A DNA stretch of 50,182 nucleotides from UBA5972 sp964588725 (GCA_964588725.1 CAZPQL010000012.1:1-50182); one strand, 5' to 3'. Shown: positions 32,883-42,649, counted from the stretch's first letter. Translations and numbers: made by a program. Notes: generated by a model from the sequence alone, not told the origin.

Positions 32883-34100
32883 ATGTCCCTATCCAGTGGC
32901 CACAGCTATCTGGCCATCCCCGGCCCGTCGGCTGTTCCCGACCGCGTACTGAATGCCATGCACCGCGCCTCGCCCAATATTTACGCCGGGCCGCTGATCG
33001 ATATGGTGGATACCCTGTATCCTGACCTGAAATCTGTGGCGCGGACAACCGGCGATGTGGCCATTTACATGGGCAACGGTCACGCCGCATGGGAAGCGTC
33101 GTTGAGCAATCTTTTCAGTCGCGGCGACAAAATATTGGTGCTGGCAACCGGCGCGTTTGGATTGGGCTGGGCGGAAGCGGCGCAAGGTTTGGGGATCAAT
33201 GCTGAGGTTATGGATTTTGGCAAACGAGACACGATCAGCATGGCGCGGGTGCATGACCGGCTATCTGCTGACACCGCGCGTGAAATCAAAGCGGTACTGG
33301 CTGTCCACGTGGACACTGCAACCTCGGTGCGCAACGATATTCGCGGCTTGCGCGCCTGTATTAATGCAAGCGGCCATCCAGCCTTGCTGATGGTGGATTG
33401 TATCGCGTCGCTGGCGTGCGACAGGTTTGAAATGGACGCGTGGGGCGTCGACGTGGCAATTGTCGCCAGCCAAAAAGGGCTGATGATGCCTCCCGGATTG
33501 TGTTTTGTCTATTTTAACAAAAAGGCAGATGAGGTGCACAAATATGCCGGTCTGGTATCGCCCTACTGGAACTGGACGCCCCGTACGCGCGCGCCGGAGT
33601 TATTTCGAAAATTCTGCGGCACGGCGCCGACCGCGCATTTGCTGGGGTTACGCGAGTCACTGGATATGATCGTTCATGAACAGGGCATGGCAAGCGTGTG
33701 GGCACGGCACGAAACACTTGCAACGGCCGTGTGGGCCGCGCTTGATTGCTGGGGGACGACCGGCTCGATTGCCATGAATATAGCTGACCCTGCGTGGCGT
33801 TCCTGTGCGGTAACGACCGTAGCGATCAATCCGCCGCTTGGTACCCGGCTACGGGTCTGGGTTGAAGAACACACCGGCGTCACATTGGGCATCAGCCTTG
33901 GCATGGCGCTGGCAGACGATCCGGCATGGCACGGGTTTTTTCGCATCGCCCACATGGGTCACGTCAACGCCCATATGACACTGGGCGCTTTGGCCTGTAT
34001 CGACGCAGGTCTAAAGGCGCTGGATATCGACCACGGACAAGGCGCCGTCGAAGCCGCAACCAAGGCCATTGCCGCCGCTGTGAATGCCGCGAATTCCTGA
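32883..34100 (+). CDS. Class V aminotransferase (serine/alanine-glyoxylate type)
   Basis: This is a 405-aa PLP enzyme. The start SYLAIPGPSAVPDRVLNAMH and the cofactor Lys198 in VAIVASQKGLMMPPGLCFV are those of the alanine/serine-glyoxylate aminotransferase group (including PucG ureidoglycine-glyoxylate transaminase). VDCIASLACDRFEMDAWGVD carries the Asp that binds the PLP nitrogen. The exact amino donor is not decidable. It lies 67 bp after the XdhC-like gene in the same direction; a purine or one-carbon role linked to the molybdenum hydroxylase is possible but unsupported. Confidence 0.85.
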   Translation: MSLSSGHSYLAIPGPSAVPDRVLNAMHRASPNIYAGPLIDMVDTLYPDLKSVARTTGDVAIYMGNGHAAWEASLSNLFSRGDKILVLATGAFGLGWAEAAQGLGINAEVMDFGKRDTISMARVHDRLSADTAREIKAVLAVHVDTATSVRNDIRGLRACINASGHPALLMVDCIASLACDRFEMDAWGVDVAIVASQKGLMMPPGLCFVYFNKKADEVHKYAGLVSPYWNWTPRTRAPELFRKFCGTAPTAHLLGLRESLDMIVHEQGMASVWARHETLATAVWAALDCWGTTGSIAMNIADPAWRSCAVTTVAINPPLGTRLRVWVEEHTGVTLGISLGMALADDPAWHGFFRIAHMGHVNAHMTLGALACIDAGLKALDIDHGQGAVEAATKAIAAAVNAANS

Positions 34101-34153
34101 CACCTCGAACCCCGGCACGACGTCGATCAACCCGCACCCGCTCCGGGCGGTTA

Positions 34154-36739
34154 TTAAACCCAACCGACTTTGCGCGCATGCGCAGCCGCTTCGCCCCGCG
34201 ACGAAACTTCCAATTTTCCCAGTATCGCCGACACATGATGATCGACGGTTTTGGCGGACACGAACAGCCTTTCCCCGATTTCGGCGTTGGACAATCCGTC
34301 GTTCAGCAGGCGCAGTACGTCAAGTTGGCGCTTGGTCAGCCCCGCTGGATTGGCTTTGGTCGAAGCGCGTGGTTCGTGAGTTCTGATCGCGATACCGGCG
34401 TCACGCATTTTTTGGCGGGCGAACTCTGCGACAACACCGGCGCCCAAGCCATCCAGAATTTTCAGCGCGTGGATTTTGGCGGTAGCATCGCCTTCCAGCA
34501 AGGCCAATGCTTGGTGATAGGGACTGCCAATTTCGGCCCACGCAGCGGCTTCGCCCTGCCAGTCTCCGGCCAAACAGCGCCGGAAAGGTTCGTTGAAAAT
34601 CTGGTTCTTGGAATAAACGGGTGTTTCGCCCAACCGTTTCTGCCAAGGGAAGAGTTGTTCGACGCCTGCCGGAAAGATTGGCAAATCCAACACGCTGTCC
34701 ATGAGGTCCAATGCCGGTTCCGGTTTAGCAAGACCCAAATATGCCCTTTCGGCCAAAAGAACGGCGTAGACGATTTGGTGACGCGCGTCTTCACCGTTGC
34801 TTACGACTTCATCCAATTCTGAAAATAGTGCGTCTGCGTTGGGCAAGCCACGGCGCATCGCGATCCGCGCCAGACAAACGCTGGCATAAAATCTTGCAGA
34901 AGAATGCTGCGGCCTATCGGCGAGCAAATTTTGTGCGCCAACAAAAACATCGTCCCAAAATCCCATTTTATCTAAAACATCGAACCGCCAAGCCTTTAGA
35001 AACTCGCTGCCCGCGTGTATTTCATGTTGATCGCAATAATGAATGCCTTCGTCATAGATTTTTATCGCGTCGGCAAACAGATAGTGCTCGTTATAATAAA
35101 CACCAATATTCGCGAAACCGCGCCCGACATTTTCGGGAAAATTGTTGTCCAGTCCCAGTTTCAGACTGTTTCGCAATATTGGAATTGCCCGCTCAACATC
35201 GCCCCAATAGCACATACCCAAAGAGGACTGGGCAAAACTTTTAACATCCAAAAAACCATTGCTCTCGGCCAGTTCAATCGCCTTTTTTGATACGTTGGCT
35301 GCAATTTCAAATTCAAATTCCGCCATGGCGATTTGGCCGCGCTGCGCATAGGCCCAGGCCAATTCATAACTGTCGCTGCCTTCGGCTATCCTGACTGCTT
35401 CTTCAGCCAGCGAGCTGGCCATAGGTTTCATCCCGACTTCCCAGTGCAGCCGAGCGAGTTTTCGCAGATCGTCGGCACGGGCCAATTTCTGCCCAAGAAA
35501 TTTTCGAATATCCAGCGCCTGCCCAAGGTTGGCAATAGCCTTGGGCTGTTGCGCGGTGAGCCCAAGAACCCGTGCAGATTTTTCTAACAAATCGGCCTGT
35601 TCCTCTTTTGGCAGCTCATCCCCGAACTCCAACGCGATTTCATAGTATTCCGCCGACTGTGTGAACGCGCCAGCCGCTTCGGCTTCGCGCGCTGCATCCG
35701 GTGCCAGTTGGCGGACCGCATCGGACAATCTGCCCACGCGGGCATGGTGCATCAGGCGCGCTTTTGAGGTCGTGTTGATCGCCGACAACAGATTATACAC
35801 AGTGGCGTGCAAGGCGCGCTTCCTTATGGCGGACAGCCCGTTTTCCACCGCCAGTCGTGCAATTTCGTGACGAAAGGTCAGAAAGTCGCCCGCATCGATC
35901 AGCAGCCCTTCGGCAATACAGTCTTCTACCGCCGAAAACCCGTCGCTGTCGCTTAGTTCCATCACCAGATCAAGCTCGGCACGGCGCGGGAAAATCGAAA
36001 CGGTGTTCAGGATATTTTGCCCAGCATCGCTTAAGGTGTCGACCCGCGACAGCACAGCGTCTTGAACGCTTGCGGGCATGTCAAAGTTGCGATTGCGCAA
36101 CAACTCGGTCACGTAAAACGCGTTGCCCCCCGATTGCCGGTACAGTTTGACACCGTCAATGCCGGCCTTGTCGGCCAATTCGCTGACCGTGGATTGCGAA
36201 AGCGGGTTCAGTTCGATCCGCGTCAGGTTCTCGGCCGGTACACCATTAAAAGCCGCACGCAATTTCTGCCGCGCAATTTCGTCCACATCACGCGAATTGA
36301 TCAACAAAACAATAGGTCTGCCGGCAATCCGCCGTGCCAAAAAGCGCACAAAGTCTAGCGATGCCTCGTCCGCCCAGTGCAAATCCTCGATGATCAGAAC
36401 AGTTGGCTGATCTGAGTCATACGCCAATTCAAGGATTTGCGTGAACATTTCCAGCCGTTGACCATCCATCAACTGATCAAAATCCACATTCCATCCGGCA
36501 GAGCGGACGAGTTCGCGAACCGGGCCAAGCGGTTCGGGGATCGACAAATCCTCGCAAGCGCCTCGAAACATCCTGACGCCACTGCCAACCGTGGCTTCAA
36601 ACGCCCGAAAAAAAGTTGTTTTGCCGGCACCCGCATCGCCTGTGACAATCACCGAAGCACCAACACCTTCTGCTGATCTGGCAAGAATCGCGCGAAGCTG
36701 CGCGAGCGGTGTTTCGCGTTCCAATATCGTGTCGGTCAC
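34154..36739 (-). CDS. LuxR-family regulator with N-terminal AAA ATPase (LAL type)
   Basis: This is an 861-aa protein. The N-terminal AAA_16-type ATPase has Walker A VTGDAGAGKTTFFRAF (34-41 core) and Walker B QPTVLIIEDLHWADEASLDF. A long helical TPR-like middle follows (about 350-780: for example AEFEFEIAANVSKKAIELAES and LSLGMCYWGDVERAIPIL). The C-terminal LuxR HTH is KRQLDVLRLLNDGLSNAEIG...SAKTVDHHVSAIL (about 797-855). It resembles MalT/LAL regulators that sense a ligand and activate catabolic genes. It starts at GTG 36739 and converges with the aminotransferase. Its targets are unknown. Confidence 0.9.
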   Translation of the reverse strand: MTDTILERETPLAQLRAILARSAEGVGASVIVTGDAGAGKTTFFRAFEATVGSGVRMFRGACEDLSIPEPLGPVRELVRSAGWNVDFDQLMDGQRLEMFTQILELAYDSDQPTVLIIEDLHWADEASLDFVRFLARRIAGRPIVLLINSRDVDEIARQKLRAAFNGVPAENLTRIELNPLSQSTVSELADKAGIDGVKLYRQSGGNAFYVTELLRNRNFDMPASVQDAVLSRVDTLSDAGQNILNTVSIFPRRAELDLVMELSDSDGFSAVEDCIAEGLLIDAGDFLTFRHEIARLAVENGLSAIRKRALHATVYNLLSAINTTSKARLMHHARVGRLSDAVRQLAPDAAREAEAAGAFTQSAEYYEIALEFGDELPKEEQADLLEKSARVLGLTAQQPKAIANLGQALDIRKFLGQKLARADDLRKLARLHWEVGMKPMASSLAEEAVRIAEGSDSYELAWAYAQRGQIAMAEFEFEIAANVSKKAIELAESNGFLDVKSFAQSSLGMCYWGDVERAIPILRNSLKLGLDNNFPENVGRGFANIGVYYNEHYLFADAIKIYDEGIHYCDQHEIHAGSEFLKAWRFDVLDKMGFWDDVFVGAQNLLADRPQHSSARFYASVCLARIAMRRGLPNADALFSELDEVVSNGEDARHQIVYAVLLAERAYLGLAKPEPALDLMDSVLDLPIFPAGVEQLFPWQKRLGETPVYSKNQIFNEPFRRCLAGDWQGEAAAWAEIGSPYHQALALLEGDATAKIHALKILDGLGAGVVAEFARQKMRDAGIAIRTHEPRASTKANPAGLTKRQLDVLRLLNDGLSNAEIGERLFVSAKTVDHHVSAILGKLEVSSRGEAAAHARKVGWV

Positions 36740-36945
36740 CTGAGTACCATTTCAATTGTCGCGCCAACGATTGCCGCCAATATAGGGAAGCCTAGCACTG
36801 GATTGGCCGGTCTCACAAGAATTCGGTGGCGTGGTGGCAATAAATAGGGAGCGGGAGTTTACAATATAGGCAATGCCACCGATGCGCGACGACAGCGCAT
36901 TTGCGAAAGTGGGGTCAAGCCATAAACGTCAATCCGGAGATCAAA

Positions 36946-37152
36946 ATGACCCACGCACCAGTCCAATTCAACGTAGTTGACACCAAAATTGCAAATGCCG
37001 CACTCTTTCGCACGTCGAAAGCGCTTGCGGCAACTTTCCACAGCGCGCTCACGATCCTGCGCAACCGGCGACAGTTGAAAGCAGAGTTTTTGATACAAGG
37101 GCAGCACCGCCGCGAACTGGCCAGACGCCGGGTGGACAGCCTGCTGCGTTGA
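36946..37152 (+). CDS. Small basic protein, unknown function
   Basis: This 68-aa open frame has a good start: ATG 36946 preceded at 7 nt by GGAG. The protein starts MTHAPVQFNVVDTKIANAAL and ends with an Arg-rich helix RRELARRRVDSLLR. The C-terminal basic-helical composition vaguely recalls DUF1127 proteins, but I cannot support the family. The rest of 36740-37233 holds nothing recognisable. The ribosome-binding site and absence of an overlapping better gene are the only support. Confidence 0.45.
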   Translation: MTHAPVQFNVVDTKIANAALFRTSKALAATFHSALTILRNRRQLKAEFLIQGQHRRELARRRVDSLLR

Positions 37153-37233
37153 GTCGGCGGTGCGAGCAGTGTCGTCAGACTTTGAGCCAGTGGTTGTTGC
37201 GCACTGGGTGATTTTCCCAGTTTGTAACGGGCT

Positions 37234-38010
37234 TTAATCGTCAAATATCGCCACGGCGCGTGTAAATCCGGCGGACGCGCCTTTGATTTTGTACGGGAAG
37301 CACGAAATCTCGAACCCGGTGGCGGGGAGCGTGTCCAGATTGGTCAGTTTTTCCATGTGGCAATACCCGATTTCCATGCTGGCTCGGTGCCCTTCCCAAA
37401 TCATCGAAGGATCGGGGTTTTCGGCGAAAGCCTGCGCCGTCAGCGCAAACGGTGCGTCCCAGCTCCACGCGTCGGTGCCGGTCACGCGCACCCCGCGGCT
37501 GGTTAAATAAAGTGTGGCCTCGCGCCCCATGCCGCAGCCTTTGATCAGGTAATCCGGCTGCCCGTAACTGTCGCCCGCCGCAGTGTTGACCACGACAATA
37601 TCAAGCGGGCGCAAACTGTGCCCGATCCGGTTCAATTCAGCCTCGATATCATCGACGCTGACAATATAGCCGTCGGCAAAATGGCGGAAATCAAGCTTGA
37701 CGCCGGGATTGAAGCACCATTCAAGCGGCACCTCGTCGATGGTGATGGCGCGTTCGCCGTTGTTCATGGTGGAATGGTGGTGGTACGGCGCGTCAAGATG
37801 GGTGCCGTTGTGCGTGGCAATCTGCATCGTCTCGATTGCCCAGCCCTCGCCGCCGGGCAGGTCGTCCGGAGTCAGCCCCTCAAAGAACGAACAGATCTGC
37901 GCAGTGGTGTCTTTGTGCGCCATATAAGTGATTTTCGGTAACATTATTTCCGGGTCTGACACGATCCCCGTTTCAAGAGCCACCGACAGATCGACGTATT
38001 TTCGGGTCAT
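37234..38010 (-). CDS. Cyclase-family hydrolase (kynurenine-formamidase-like fold)
   Basis: This 258-aa member of the metal-dependent cyclase/KynB superfamily has the signature HNGTHLDAPYHH at 67-78 (H-x-G-T-H-x-D-x-P-x-H), which binds a divalent metal. The later GTDAWSWDAPFALTAQAFAE and IEIGYCHMEKL are typical of a subgroup of unknown substrate. It opens with MTRKYVDLSVALETGIVSDP at ATG 38010, preceded by AAAGGAA. It is not accompanied by tryptophan-catabolism genes, so kynurenine formamidase is not supported. It is separated by 102 bp from the ATP-grasp gene on the same strand. Confidence 0.87.
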   Translation of the reverse strand: MTRKYVDLSVALETGIVSDPEIMLPKITYMAHKDTTAQICSFFEGLTPDDLPGGEGWAIETMQIATHNGTHLDAPYHHHSTMNNGERAITIDEVPLEWCFNPGVKLDFRHFADGYIVSVDDIEAELNRIGHSLRPLDIVVVNTAAGDSYGQPDYLIKGCGMGREATLYLTSRGVRVTGTDAWSWDAPFALTAQAFAENPDPSMIWEGHRASMEIGYCHMEKLTNLDTLPATGFEISCFPYKIKGASAGFTRAVAIFDD

Positions 38011-38042
38011 TTTTATTCCTTTTTCCGGCTCAGGTCACTATT

Positions 38043-38052
38043 AGGCTAGCCT
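38043..38052. promoter_or_regulatory. Short perfect palindrome upstream of the cyclase gene
   Basis: AGGCTAGCCT is a perfect 10-bp palindrome with AT-rich flanks, 33 bp upstream of the cyclase ATG; CTAC-AA-GTAG follows nearby. It is in promoter position, so an operator is possible, but 10-bp palindromes also occur by chance. Confidence 0.25.
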
Positions 38053-38112
38053 TAAAATCAACCTACAAGTAGGAGATTTTTCTTACGTCACTGATTTCGT
38101 CGGGCGAGGTGG

Positions 38113-39444
38113 TCAATCGATCAAAATATCCAGCTTTGCATGGCTGCGCTTTAGCGACTGCACCACCTGATCGGGCGTCTCGCCGCTGGCGAATATAAAG
38201 CCAAGATATCGCCCGCCTTCCGGGGCGGGCCGGAGCATGGCGCCGATATGGGCGCTGATCACCACATCCGTGACTCCGGCAATTTCACGGGCCGCGCCGA
38301 CCCCGTCGATCCTGCGAAATATACCGTCGCCCGGGATGGGAACCATCATGACTCCGCGCGCGCCTCCGTCAGGCACGAAATCATTGCCCGGCAGATCAAG
38401 CGCCCGACGCAGGATCATCTCTTCCAGTGTCGCACCGCCAAAGACCAGCATGCGTCCGCAATGCCCACCTATCGATCGCGCGGCGATTTCGATCACCGTG
38501 GAACCTTTGGGTCCAATCCGCACCTCGGCGTGGATCGCGCCCTCGCGCAGGCCAAGCGCAAGGGTGGCGGCCTGCACCTGCGCTCTGGCATCGTGCTGCT
38601 GTGCCTCAGGCAGGTGCGACGGTGTCACGTAGATCGTTTCCTCGAAATATGGCCCGTCCAGCGGATCGGGTTTGTCGATCATGGCAAGGACCTGCAATCG
38701 GCCCCTGCGCAGTAAACCCTCTACTGCCACTTCGACACCGGGGATAAATTCTTCGATCAGTATCGACGCAGGCCGGTCGGCTCCGCGGCTGAGAATCGCG
38801 TCGATCTGATCGCAGGCGCGTAGAAATTCGCCGCGTGTGTCAGCACGAATGACACCACGGCTACCCGACAGGCTTCTGGGTTTCAGGACAACCGGATACG
38901 GTGCGGTTTCAGCGGCGGTATTCCACTCATCACGCCCATTCAGCACCGCAAACCACGGAGCGCGCACGCGGGATTTTTGCGCGGCCCTGCGAAACAGGTA
39001 CTTGTCCCGCGCCGCGCGCACCGCCGACAAGGGATTGCACGGCAATCCCAGTTCAAGTGCGGCGGCAGACGCCAGTTCGACCGTTTCGTCGTCGGTGCCA
39101 AGGACAGCGTCAAACGGAGCGGTATCGGCGAATTGTGCAATGCAGGCGACCGCACGGGGATGGGCGCGAAAATCCAGCGCAAGCGATCCGCGCGTTGCAA
39201 GCGGTGACAGCGCCTGCCTGTGGTCCGTCCCGACCACAGTTTCAACGCCCAGCACCCTTGCCGCATCCAGAAAGCTCTGCGCCCGATAAGACGTCGAGGG
39301 GATCAATAACAGAACACGCAGCTGTTTTGGCCCGTGAAAAGGTAAGTCTGCTTTGACGCTGCGTGCGATATCAGTCCGCCCCTTTTTGGGTCTTGAAATG
39401 CGGGCGCGTCCCCAGACTGTGGTCGGTGACGTCGTGAACCGCAA
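38113..39444 (-). CDS. ATP-grasp domain protein (carboxylate-amine/thiol ligase type)
   Basis: The N-terminal pre-ATP-grasp fold opens LRVLLLIPSTSYRAQSFLDA. The central ATP-grasp fold (about residues 150-370) contains YPVVLKPRSLSGSRGVIRAD, ILIEEFIPGVEVAVEG and a metal-site AIHAEVRIGPKGSTVIEIA. It should join a carboxylate to an amine or thiol with ATP, as in carbamoyl-phosphate-synthase-like ligases. The start is unclear. No ATG or GTG lies between the NifU stop and the first core strand; the frame opens at TTG 39444, giving a 74-bp overlap with nifU. The true start may be this TTG or a rarer codon after AAAAAGGGG at about 39390. Substrate unknown. Confidence 0.82.
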   Translation of the reverse strand: MRFTTSPTTVWGRARISRPKKGRTDIARSVKADLPFHGPKQLRVLLLIPSTSYRAQSFLDAARVLGVETVVGTDHRQALSPLATRGSLALDFRAHPRAVACIAQFADTAPFDAVLGTDDETVELASAAALELGLPCNPLSAVRAARDKYLFRRAAQKSRVRAPWFAVLNGRDEWNTAAETAPYPVVLKPRSLSGSRGVIRADTRGEFLRACDQIDAILSRGADRPASILIEEFIPGVEVAVEGLLRRGRLQVLAMIDKPDPLDGPYFEETIYVTPSHLPEAQQHDARAQVQAATLALGLREGAIHAEVRIGPKGSTVIEIAARSIGGHCGRMLVFGGATLEEMILRRALDLPGNDFVPDGGARGVMMVPIPGDGIFRRIDGVGAAREIAGVTDVVISAHIGAMLRPAPEGGRYLGFIFASGETPDQVVQSLKRSHAKLDILID

Positions 39445-39913
39445 TTATTTCGGGCACGTTTTGCTTGATCAAAACCTCGACGCCCTGACGCAGGGTAACG
39501 TTGGCCATAGCGCAACCCTGACAACCGCCTGTGAACAAAACAAATGCCACGCCGTCGCGCACGTCCGACAGCGCGATTTCACCTTGATGCGCTGCGACCG
39601 ACGGATTGATTTGGGTGTCAAGAACGTGCTGCACACGCTGCCGCGCCGTGGGTTCGGGCGGCGCAGCGGTTGACCGTTCGTCAAAGGATTGCGCCAACAG
39701 TTCAACGCGATGAACTGCGGGGACGTAGTGGCGCAGCATGGCGCTGATGCGTCCCAAAATCGGAATTACAGCACCGGGCGATCCCATTGGTCGCAGACAC
39801 AACACGCCGTCCTCAAAACTGTCGAAGATTACATCGCCGCCGCGGTCGGCCAGCATCGGCGACAATTGTTGGCGCAACACATGCTTGATCTTATCAATGG
39901 ATATCTCTGTCAT
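39371..39913 (-). CDS. Tandem NifU-like domain protein
   Basis: This 180-aa protein has two NifU-C-like halves. The second (about 90-155) has the [Fe-S]-binding motif FTGGCQGCAMANVTLRQGVEVLI with the C-x-x-C pair. The first (about 5-75: IKHVLRQQLSPMLADRGGD to LRPMGSPGAVIPILGRI) is a clear duplicate that has lost both Cys. Such proteins are Fe-S scaffolds or carriers. The degenerate first half is unusual and may only support folding. It lies 6 bp after the PLP-lyase gene and overlaps the ATP-grasp frame, so the three genes form an operon. Confidence 0.85.
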   Translation of the reverse strand: MTEISIDKIKHVLRQQLSPMLADRGGDVIFDSFEDGVLCLRPMGSPGAVIPILGRISAMLRHYVPAVHRVELLAQSFDERSTAAPPEPTARQRVQHVLDTQINPSVAAHQGEIALSDVRDGVAFVLFTGGCQGCAMANVTLRQGVEVLIKQNVPEIIAVHDVTDHSLGTRPHFKTQKGAD

Positions 39914-39919
39914 TTTGCG

Positions 39920-41122
39920 CTACCCGCCCATGGGCGCCGCCGCCGGATCACCGTGAACGTGGTGCGCGCGATCCAGGGCCTGTTCCAGATCGTTGATCAG
40001 ATCGGCGGGCGTCTCAAGCCCGATAGACAGACGCAACAGATCCTGTGGCACCGGCGTTGAAGGCCCCTCGACCGTAGCGCGATGTTCGATCAGGCTTTCC
40101 ACACCGCCCAGAGATGTGGCCCGCTTGATCAGCATGACATTGGCCGCCGTAGACACCGCTGCCGCGCCGCCGGCTTTCACACGGATCGACAGCATGCCAC
40201 CAAACCCGCCCTGCATTTGCCGCGCGGCAATCTCGTGGCCCGCAAAGGTGGGCAGACCGGGGTAAAGCACGTGGGAAACCAGCGGGTGCTGCGCAAAGTG
40301 TTCCGCAATTTGAAGCGCGCTTTGGCTGCTATGACGCACCCGCACAAATAACGTGCGCAGTCCACGCAGCAACAACCACGCCTCGAACGGTCCCAGCATA
40401 GCGCCCCCGTCGCGCCGCCACGCCCGCACGCGGTTCCAAAACGAATCCTTTTCCCGGCACACCAACGCCCCCGCCAGCACATCCGAATGGCCATTCAGAT
40501 ATTTGGTCGCCGAGTGCATCACCAGATCGGCGCCCCAGTCCAGCGGCCGCGTCAGAACCGGCGTCGCCACCGTACTGTCCACCGCCAGCCTGGCGTGGGC
40601 CGCGTGGGCAATATCGGCGGCTGCGGCGATGTCGGTGATGTCCCACGTTGGATTGCCCGGCGTTTCGATCCAGACCAGACGGGTGCTGCCGGGGCGCATC
40701 GCGCCGCCCAGTGCCTGCAAATCCGTTGTATCCACGAATTCCACATCCAGACCCCACGACATGGCAAAATCGATCAGCCAACTGCGCAACGCCCAATACA
40801 TGACTTTCGACGCCACCACGTGATCACCGGGCAGCAGCGACTGAAACACTGCCGTCGCCGCCGCCATGCCTGACGAAAACAACAGGCAGTCGGTCCCACC
40901 TTCAAGGACTGAGAGAAGGCTTTCGGGCTCGTCGTATGTCGGATTGTGCGGGCGTGTATAACCGCGCCCCGAACGATACCCACCGTCGCCGTCACGTTCG
41001 TACGTCGTGGACAAATGCAGCGGCGGTACCAGGGCGCGCGTGACGTCGTCCACTTTACCCAAAGCCTGCGCCGCCAGCGATTCGTGCGCTGGCACCGGAA
41101 TTTCGGAATTATTTTTGCTCAT
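39920..41122 (-). CDS. Cystathionine gamma-synthase/beta-lyase family PLP enzyme
   Basis: This is a 400-aa Cys/Met-metabolism PLP enzyme. It contains TLSTTYERDGDGGYRSGRGYT-type substrate-side N-terminus, and LFSSGMAAATAVFQSLLPGDHVV. PLP-Lys lies in MHSATKYLNGHSDVLAGALV (about residue 205). LSIGLETPADLINDLEQAL is the family's C-terminal signature. I prefer ATG 41122 (MSKNNSEIPVPAHE), which has AAAGGA 7 nt ahead; ATG 41128 is too close to it. Whether it is a gamma-synthase, gamma-lyase or beta-lyase cannot be told. It heads the operon with the NifU and ATP-grasp genes. Confidence 0.9.
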   Translation of the reverse strand: MSKNNSEIPVPAHESLAAQALGKVDDVTRALVPPLHLSTTYERDGDGGYRSGRGYTRPHNPTYDEPESLLSVLEGGTDCLLFSSGMAAATAVFQSLLPGDHVVASKVMYWALRSWLIDFAMSWGLDVEFVDTTDLQALGGAMRPGSTRLVWIETPGNPTWDITDIAAAADIAHAAHARLAVDSTVATPVLTRPLDWGADLVMHSATKYLNGHSDVLAGALVCREKDSFWNRVRAWRRDGGAMLGPFEAWLLLRGLRTLFVRVRHSSQSALQIAEHFAQHPLVSHVLYPGLPTFAGHEIAARQMQGGFGGMLSIRVKAGGAAAVSTAANVMLIKRATSLGGVESLIEHRATVEGPSTPVPQDLLRLSIGLETPADLINDLEQALDRAHHVHGDPAAAPMGG

Positions 41123-41318
41123 GGGCATGTCCTTTGAATTTATTTTGCGCGCGAAACCGGGCCTAGGCAAGCCGAAAACATTTGATATGTTTGGCTTACC
41201 CATCGTGGTTGCTTTCACGGCTCGCGCACCAATATCCGCGGTCGCGCGGTCCATGTGGCCGACTGCCAAAAACCGAACCCGCCCGTTAAACGCTGCAAAT
41301 GATCACAAGGCGAACGCA

Positions 41319-42593
41319 ATGCTCCGAGACCGTTATGGCAACCCTTTAACCACCGGCTCGAAAGCTGCACGCGACGCCTATGTCGATGCGGTCGACCGGT
41401 TCCTGTCGGCGGATGGGGGTGTCGAGCAGGCTTTTCGGAGCGCAATCGACGCCGACGAAAATTTCGCGCTGGCCCATATCGGTTTGGCGCGCATGTATCA
41501 GATGCAGGGTCACCGTGCACTGATCGCGGAACCGCTGGCGCAGGCGCGCGCGCAGGCCAAAAAGGTAACACCGCAAGAGACCGGTCAGATTGGCGTGCTT
41601 GGGTTGTTGCTGGACGGCAGGGTGCGCGAGTCCTACGACGCCATCCTTGCGCACCTGCGCGAATTTCCGCGTGACGCCATGGTCGCGCAAACCTGCATGG
41701 GCGTGTTTGGCCTGATCGGCTTTAGCGGCCAGCCCGGACGCGAGGCGTTGCAGTTGGCGTTCACGTCGACGCTCGCCCCGCATTACGGCGACGATTGGTG
41801 GTTTCTAAGCCAGCACGCCTTTGCCCAGCTTGAGGTCGGACAGGTCGGTCCAGCCGCAGTTGCGATCGAAAAGTCGCTGAAATCCCGTCCACGCAGCGCC
41901 CACAGCGCCCATGTGCGCGCGCATCTCTATTACGAAAACGGCGAAATGGACGCCGGCGCCACCTACCTGGAGCACTGGTGCAAAGACTATGACCCCGACG
42001 GATTGCTGCATTGCCATGTGTCATGGCACGTGGCGCTGTGGGCGTTGGCGCGCGGTGACGAGGCTACCATGTGGCGCGTGATCGACGCGGATATTTCAAC
42101 CGACGGCACGCGGGGTCCGGCCATCAACGTGGTGACGGACGCAGCGGCGGTCTTGTACAGGGCGGAAATGGCGGGCGTTGCGGTGCCCAAATCGCGGTGG
42201 CGAGACGTCAGCGCCTACGCGGCGCGGCACTTTCCCAAACCGGGCTTGGCGTTTGTGGATGTGCACGCGGCGCTGGCGCACGCGCTGGCCGGCAACGCCG
42301 GGGCGCTCGACAAAATAATCAGCGACGCGAAAGGTCCCGCAGGCGATGTGGTGCGCGCCTGCGCTCAGGGTTTTTCGGCCATGGCTCGGGGCAACTGGGA
42401 CGCGGCGATCAGGCATTTCACACCCGTGATGCGCGATCATGCCCGGCTCGGCGGCAGCAACGCCCAACGCGACCTGCTGGAATTCGCCTTTGCCTGCGCG
42501 CTGTTGCGGGCGGGCGACGCCGACAGCGCCCGTTTGTTTTTGTCCACACGCCGCCCCAACGTGACCGCGTCATCAGTGCTGCGGGGCCTGTGA
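41319..42593 (+). CDS. TTC38-like tetratricopeptide repeat protein
   Basis: The 424-aa protein starts at ATG 41319 (MLRDRYGNPLTTGSKAARDAY), preceded by AAGGCGA; the open frame upstream to 41007 is probably not coding. Helical TPR-like pairs are seen, such as AFRSAIDADENFALAHIGLA, MVAQTCMGVFGLIGFSGQP, SAHSAHVRAHLYYENGEMDA and LDKIISDAKGPAGDVVRACA. Order and length match the TTC38 family found in bacteria and animals. Its function is unknown. It is divergent from the PLP-lyase operon and is followed by the decayed Rhs region. Confidence 0.85.
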   Translation: MLRDRYGNPLTTGSKAARDAYVDAVDRFLSADGGVEQAFRSAIDADENFALAHIGLARMYQMQGHRALIAEPLAQARAQAKKVTPQETGQIGVLGLLLDGRVRESYDAILAHLREFPRDAMVAQTCMGVFGLIGFSGQPGREALQLAFTSTLAPHYGDDWWFLSQHAFAQLEVGQVGPAAVAIEKSLKSRPRSAHSAHVRAHLYYENGEMDAGATYLEHWCKDYDPDGLLHCHVSWHVALWALARGDEATMWRVIDADISTDGTRGPAINVVTDAAAVLYRAEMAGVAVPKSRWRDVSAYAARHFPKPGLAFVDVHAALAHALAGNAGALDKIISDAKGPAGDVVRACAQGFSAMARGNWDAAIRHFTPVMRDHARLGGSNAQRDLLEFAFACALLRAGDADSARLFLSTRRPNVTASSVLRGL

Positions 42594-42649
42594 CAGGTTC
42601 AATCAGGCTGGCGCGTCCGAACAGGTAAATCACGGCAACGGGCGCGCGC

